40,484 nucleotides of DNA, from the NCBI GenBank assembly GCA_021784125.1, contig JAJXTF010000003.1, forward strand, positions 1-40,484, in the 5' to 3' direction. The translations under genes and the position numbers were made by a program. This DNA is from Pseudomonadota bacterium. Lineage in GTDB: Bacteria > Pseudomonadota > Gammaproteobacteria > Burkholderiales > Casimicrobiaceae. Below, in pieces: positions 35,523 through 40,484 of this stretch. Every line of letters starts with the position of its first letter. Position 1 is the first letter of the stretch. A model generated the notes under the pieces. It saw only the letters and a list, made by a program, of their open reading frames with translations, searched no databases and had not been told where the DNA came from.

Positions 35523-36965
35523 ATGTCCGCACACATCTCCAACGTCCGTCCCAAGCCCGACCAGGTCCTGGTCGACATCGTCGACTACGTCACGGCCTTC
35601 AACATCACCAGCGCGGAGGCGTATTCGACCGCGCAGTACTGCCTGCTCGACACGCTGGGCTGCGGCTTCGAGGCGCTGTCCTACCCGGCATGCACCAAGC
35701 TCCTCGGCCCGATCGTGCCGGGAACGACCGTGCCCCATGGCGCCAGGGTGCCGGGAACGCCCTGGCAGCTCGATCCGGTCCAGGCGGCCTTCAGCCTGGG
35801 CGCGATGATCCGCTGGCTGGATTTCAACGACACCTGGCTCGCTGCGGAATGGGGCCACCCGTCCGACAACCTGGGCGGAATCCTGATGACGGCCGACTGG
35901 CTGTCGCGCACCGCCGTCGCGGCGGGCAGGAAGCCGCTCACCATGCACGACGTGCTGACGGCGATGATCAAGGCGCACGAGATCCAGGGCGTGATCGCGC
36001 TCCAGAACAGCTTCAACCGCGTCGGCCTCGACCACGTGGTGCTGGTCAAGGTCGCGTCGACCGCGGTGGTCGCGCAGATGCTGGGCCTCACGCGCGACGA
36101 GATCGTCAACGCGGTGTCGCTGGCGTGGGTCGACGGCCAGAGCCTGCGCAGCTACCGCCACGCGCCCAACACCGGATCGCGCAAGAGCTGGGCCGCGGGC
36201 GACGCGACCTCGCGCGCCGTGCGCCTCGCGTTGATGGCGAGGACGGGCGAGATGGGCTATCCGTCGGTGCTGACGGCAAAGACCTGGGGTTTCTACGACG
36301 TGTCGTTCAAGGGCCAGCCGTTCCGCTTCGACCGTCCCTACGGCAGCTACGTGATGGAGAACGTGCTGTTCAAGATCAGCTTCCCGGCCGAATTCCACGC
36401 CCAGACCGCGGTCGAGTGCGCGATGCAGCTGCACCCGCTGGTGAGGGACCGGCTGGCCGACATCTCGAAGATCACGATCCGCACCCACGAGTCGGCGATC
36501 CGGATCATCGACAAGAAGGGCCCGCTCGACAATCCCGCCGACCGCGACCACTGCATCCAGTACATGGTCGCGGTGCCGCTGATCTTCGGGCGCCTGACGG
36601 CTGCCGATTACGAGGACGGCGTCGCAGCCGACCCGCGCATCGACGCACTGCGCGACAGGATGGTCTGCGTCGAGGATCCGCGCTTCTCGAAGGAATACCT
36701 CGATCCCGACCACCGCTCGATCGCCAACGGGATCACCGTCGAGTTCGCCGACGGCACGAAGATGCGCGAGATCGTCGTCGAGTACCCGATAGGTCACCGC
36801 CGCCGGCGCAAGGAAGGCATTCCCGTCCTGCTCGACAAGTTCCGCGTCAACCTCGCGCGCCGGTTCGCGGCGAAGCAGCAGCAGGCAATCCTCGACGTGG
36901 CTCTGGACGCGAAGAAGCTCGCCGCGACGCCGGTCCACGAGTTCGTCGACCTGATGGTCAACTGA
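35523..36965 (+). CDS. prpD: 2-Methylcitrate dehydratase (MmgE/PrpD family)
   Basis: A 480-aa cluster-free dehydratase converting 2-methylcitrate to 2-methyl-cis-aconitate. The family stretches [35 protein letters not shown] and GMLA-type residues are replaced here by close variants, and [17 protein letters not shown] and [17 protein letters not shown] are typical. The presence of PrpD, and absence of AcnD and PrpF nearby, points to the PrpD route, with AcnA likely performing the rehydration to 2-methylisocitrate. No Shine-Dalgarno is visible at the ATG at 35523. Confidence 0.93.
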   Translation: MSAHISNVRPKPDQVLVDIVDYVTAFNITSAEAYSTAQYCLLDTLGCGFEALSYPACTKLLGPIVPGTTVPHGARVPGTPWQLDPVQAAFSLGAMIRWLDFNDTWLAAEWGHPSDNLGGILMTADWLSRTAVAAGRKPLTMHDVLTAMIKAHEIQGVIALQNSFNRVGLDHVVLVKVASTAVVAQMLGLTRDEIVNAVSLAWVDGQSLRSYRHAPNTGSRKSWAAGDATSRAVRLALMARTGEMGYPSVLTAKTWGFYDVSFKGQPFRFDRPYGSYVMENVLFKISFPAEFHAQTAVECAMQLHPLVRDRLADISKITIRTHESAIRIIDKKGPLDNPADRDHCIQYMVAVPLIFGRLTAADYEDGVAADPRIDALRDRMVCVEDPRFSKEYLDPDHRSIANGITVEFADGTKMREIVVEYPIGHRRRRKEGIPVLLDKFRVNLARRFAAKQQQAILDVALDAKKLAATPVHEFVDLMVN

Positions 36966-37010
36966 GATCGCAGCACCCCGACCGAGACCCCCCTTTCCGG
37001 AGCAGCATCC

Positions 37011-37520
37011 ATGCGCCTCGCCATCACCCTCATGCTGACCGCCCTCGCAGTTCCTTCCTTCGCCGCCGCCGACGACTACCCGAAGCTCAAGCCGGGCCTG
37101 TGGGAAATGACCCGCAGCACCGACAACGCGCGCCAGCATCCGAGCACCTCCACCGTATGCCTCGACGCTTCGGTGCAGAAGGAGATGTTCGATCTCGCCA
37201 ACGGCGCCATGAAAGGCATGTGCAGCAAGCACGACTTCAGGATGGCGGGCGGGCGCGCCACCGGCGACTACGTCTGCGACATGGGCGGCAGTCGGATGCA
37301 CTCGAAATCGACGATGGTGATGAACGGGGACACGTCCTACCGCACCGAGATCCGCACCACCTACGACCCGGCGTTCATGGGCATGACGCGGCTCGACACC
37401 GTGCTGGCTGCCCGCCGCCTCGGTCCCTGCAAGCCGGGGCAGCGGCCCGGCGACATGACCATGGCCGACGGCCACAGCTTCAACATTCGCGACGTGATGA
37501 ACGGCAACGGCAGGAAATGA
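37011..37520 (+). CDS. DUF3617-domain periplasmic protein
   Basis: A 169-aa protein with a clear signal peptide ([20 protein letters not shown]) and cleavage likely near residue 20. The mature part starts with the DUF3617 hallmark [13 protein letters not shown] and has a handful of cysteines ([31 protein letters not shown]) able to form disulfides. The family's function is unknown; a small beta-rich periplasmic domain is expected. GGAG lies upstream of its ATG. It is embedded between prpD and acnA on the same strand, which is odd for an exported protein in a cytoplasmic metabolic operon. Confidence 0.85.
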   Translation: MRLAITLMLTALAVPSFAAADDYPKLKPGLWEMTRSTDNARQHPSTSTVCLDASVQKEMFDLANGAMKGMCSKHDFRMAGGRATGDYVCDMGGSRMHSKSTMVMNGDTSYRTEIRTTYDPAFMGMTRLDTVLAARRLGPCKPGQRPGDMTMADGHSFNIRDVMNGNGRK

Positions 37521-37558
37521 CCGTTGCAGGCGGCGCACAAGGAAAAGAGGAAAGCGAC

Positions 37559-40402
<2,844 letters not shown>

Positions 40403-40415
40403 GCGGACGCCCGGC

Positions 40416-40484
40416 GTGACGCAGACGCGCGTCGACGCGGCCCATGCGCTGCGTCGCGCGCTGGCGCAGTTCGTCTTCGCCGGG
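40416..40484 (+). CDS. Start of an unidentified gene cut by the right edge
   Basis: A GTG at 40416 opens a frame that stays open to the end (23 codons, VTQTRVDAAHALRRALAQF...). It lies 13 bases after the acnA stop on the same strand, which suggests an operon continuation. Too little is present to identify it, and the start could equally be a later codon. Confidence 0.3.
   Translation, partial: MTQTRVDAAHALRRALAQFVFAG

Noticed and set aside
35690-37558. In-frame 623-codon extension of acnA, apparently a 1570-aa fusion
   Set aside because: It lies in another frame across prpD and the DUF3617 gene and is low-complexity Arg/Pro; the real acnA start at 37559 has a good ribosome binding site.

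Overview
The window is dense, very GC-rich (by eye; not computed) housekeeping DNA from a betaproteobacterium, most likely Burkholderiales or a near relative. The evidence is gene order: rpoE-rseA-rseB-mucD-(DUF836)-lepA-lepB-DUF4845-rnc-era-recO-pdxJ-nagZ on one strand, then sucA/sucB/lpdA/zapE with gltA and sdhCDAB-sdhE. Both blocks are characteristic of that class. I see no mobile element, CRISPR array, rRNA or tRNA. No gene-free stretch exceeds 300 bases; the longest gaps are about 146-186 bp and are described as promoters, hairpins or repeats.

Layout. 1-3150 (+): the 3' part of a Na/Pi cotransporter with a PhoU-like tail, a DMT/EamA exporter and an IclR-type regulator. 3178-14537 (-): the envelope-stress and core-processing superoperon. 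It runs from sigma-E and its regulators RseA/RseB, through the periplasmic protease MucD, a thioredoxin-fold protein, LepA, signal peptidase I, RNase III, Era, RecO and PdxJ, to NagZ. acpS, which usually sits between pdxJ and nagZ, is absent. 14689-16352: an L-asparaginase (-) diverging from a universal stress protein (+). 16438-19453 (-): acuI and prpE, i.e. acryloyl-CoA to propionyl-CoA and propionate to propionyl-CoA. 19502-31293 (-): sdhC-D-A-B-E, gltA, sucA, sucB, lpdA, zapE. 31465-32208 (-): a GntR/UTRA regulator. 32395-40402 (+): mdh, prpB, prpC, prpD, a periplasmic DUF3617 protein and acnA. A new reading frame opens at the right edge.

How the genes fit. From 16.4 to 40.4 kb nearly every enzyme serves one network. 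PrpE and AcuI make propionyl-CoA; PrpC, PrpD, AcnA and PrpB turn it with oxaloacetate into succinate and pyruvate. SdhABCD, Mdh, GltA, AcnA and the 2-oxoglutarate dehydrogenase complex are the TCA cycle that absorbs succinate and regenerates oxaloacetate. No PrpR-type sigma-54 activator is present. The only local regulator is the GntR protein, whose gene diverges from mdh across a striking AT-rich block with repeats and back-to-back promoters that appear to share one -35 hexamer. The clearest regulatory sites are that block, a good sigma-E promoter ahead of rpoE overlapping the asparaginase stop codon, and a perfect TATAAT ahead of sdhC. I found no convincing wholly new system; the most unusual items are regulatory layouts, a roughly 45-residue AcnA insertion, and the missing acpS.
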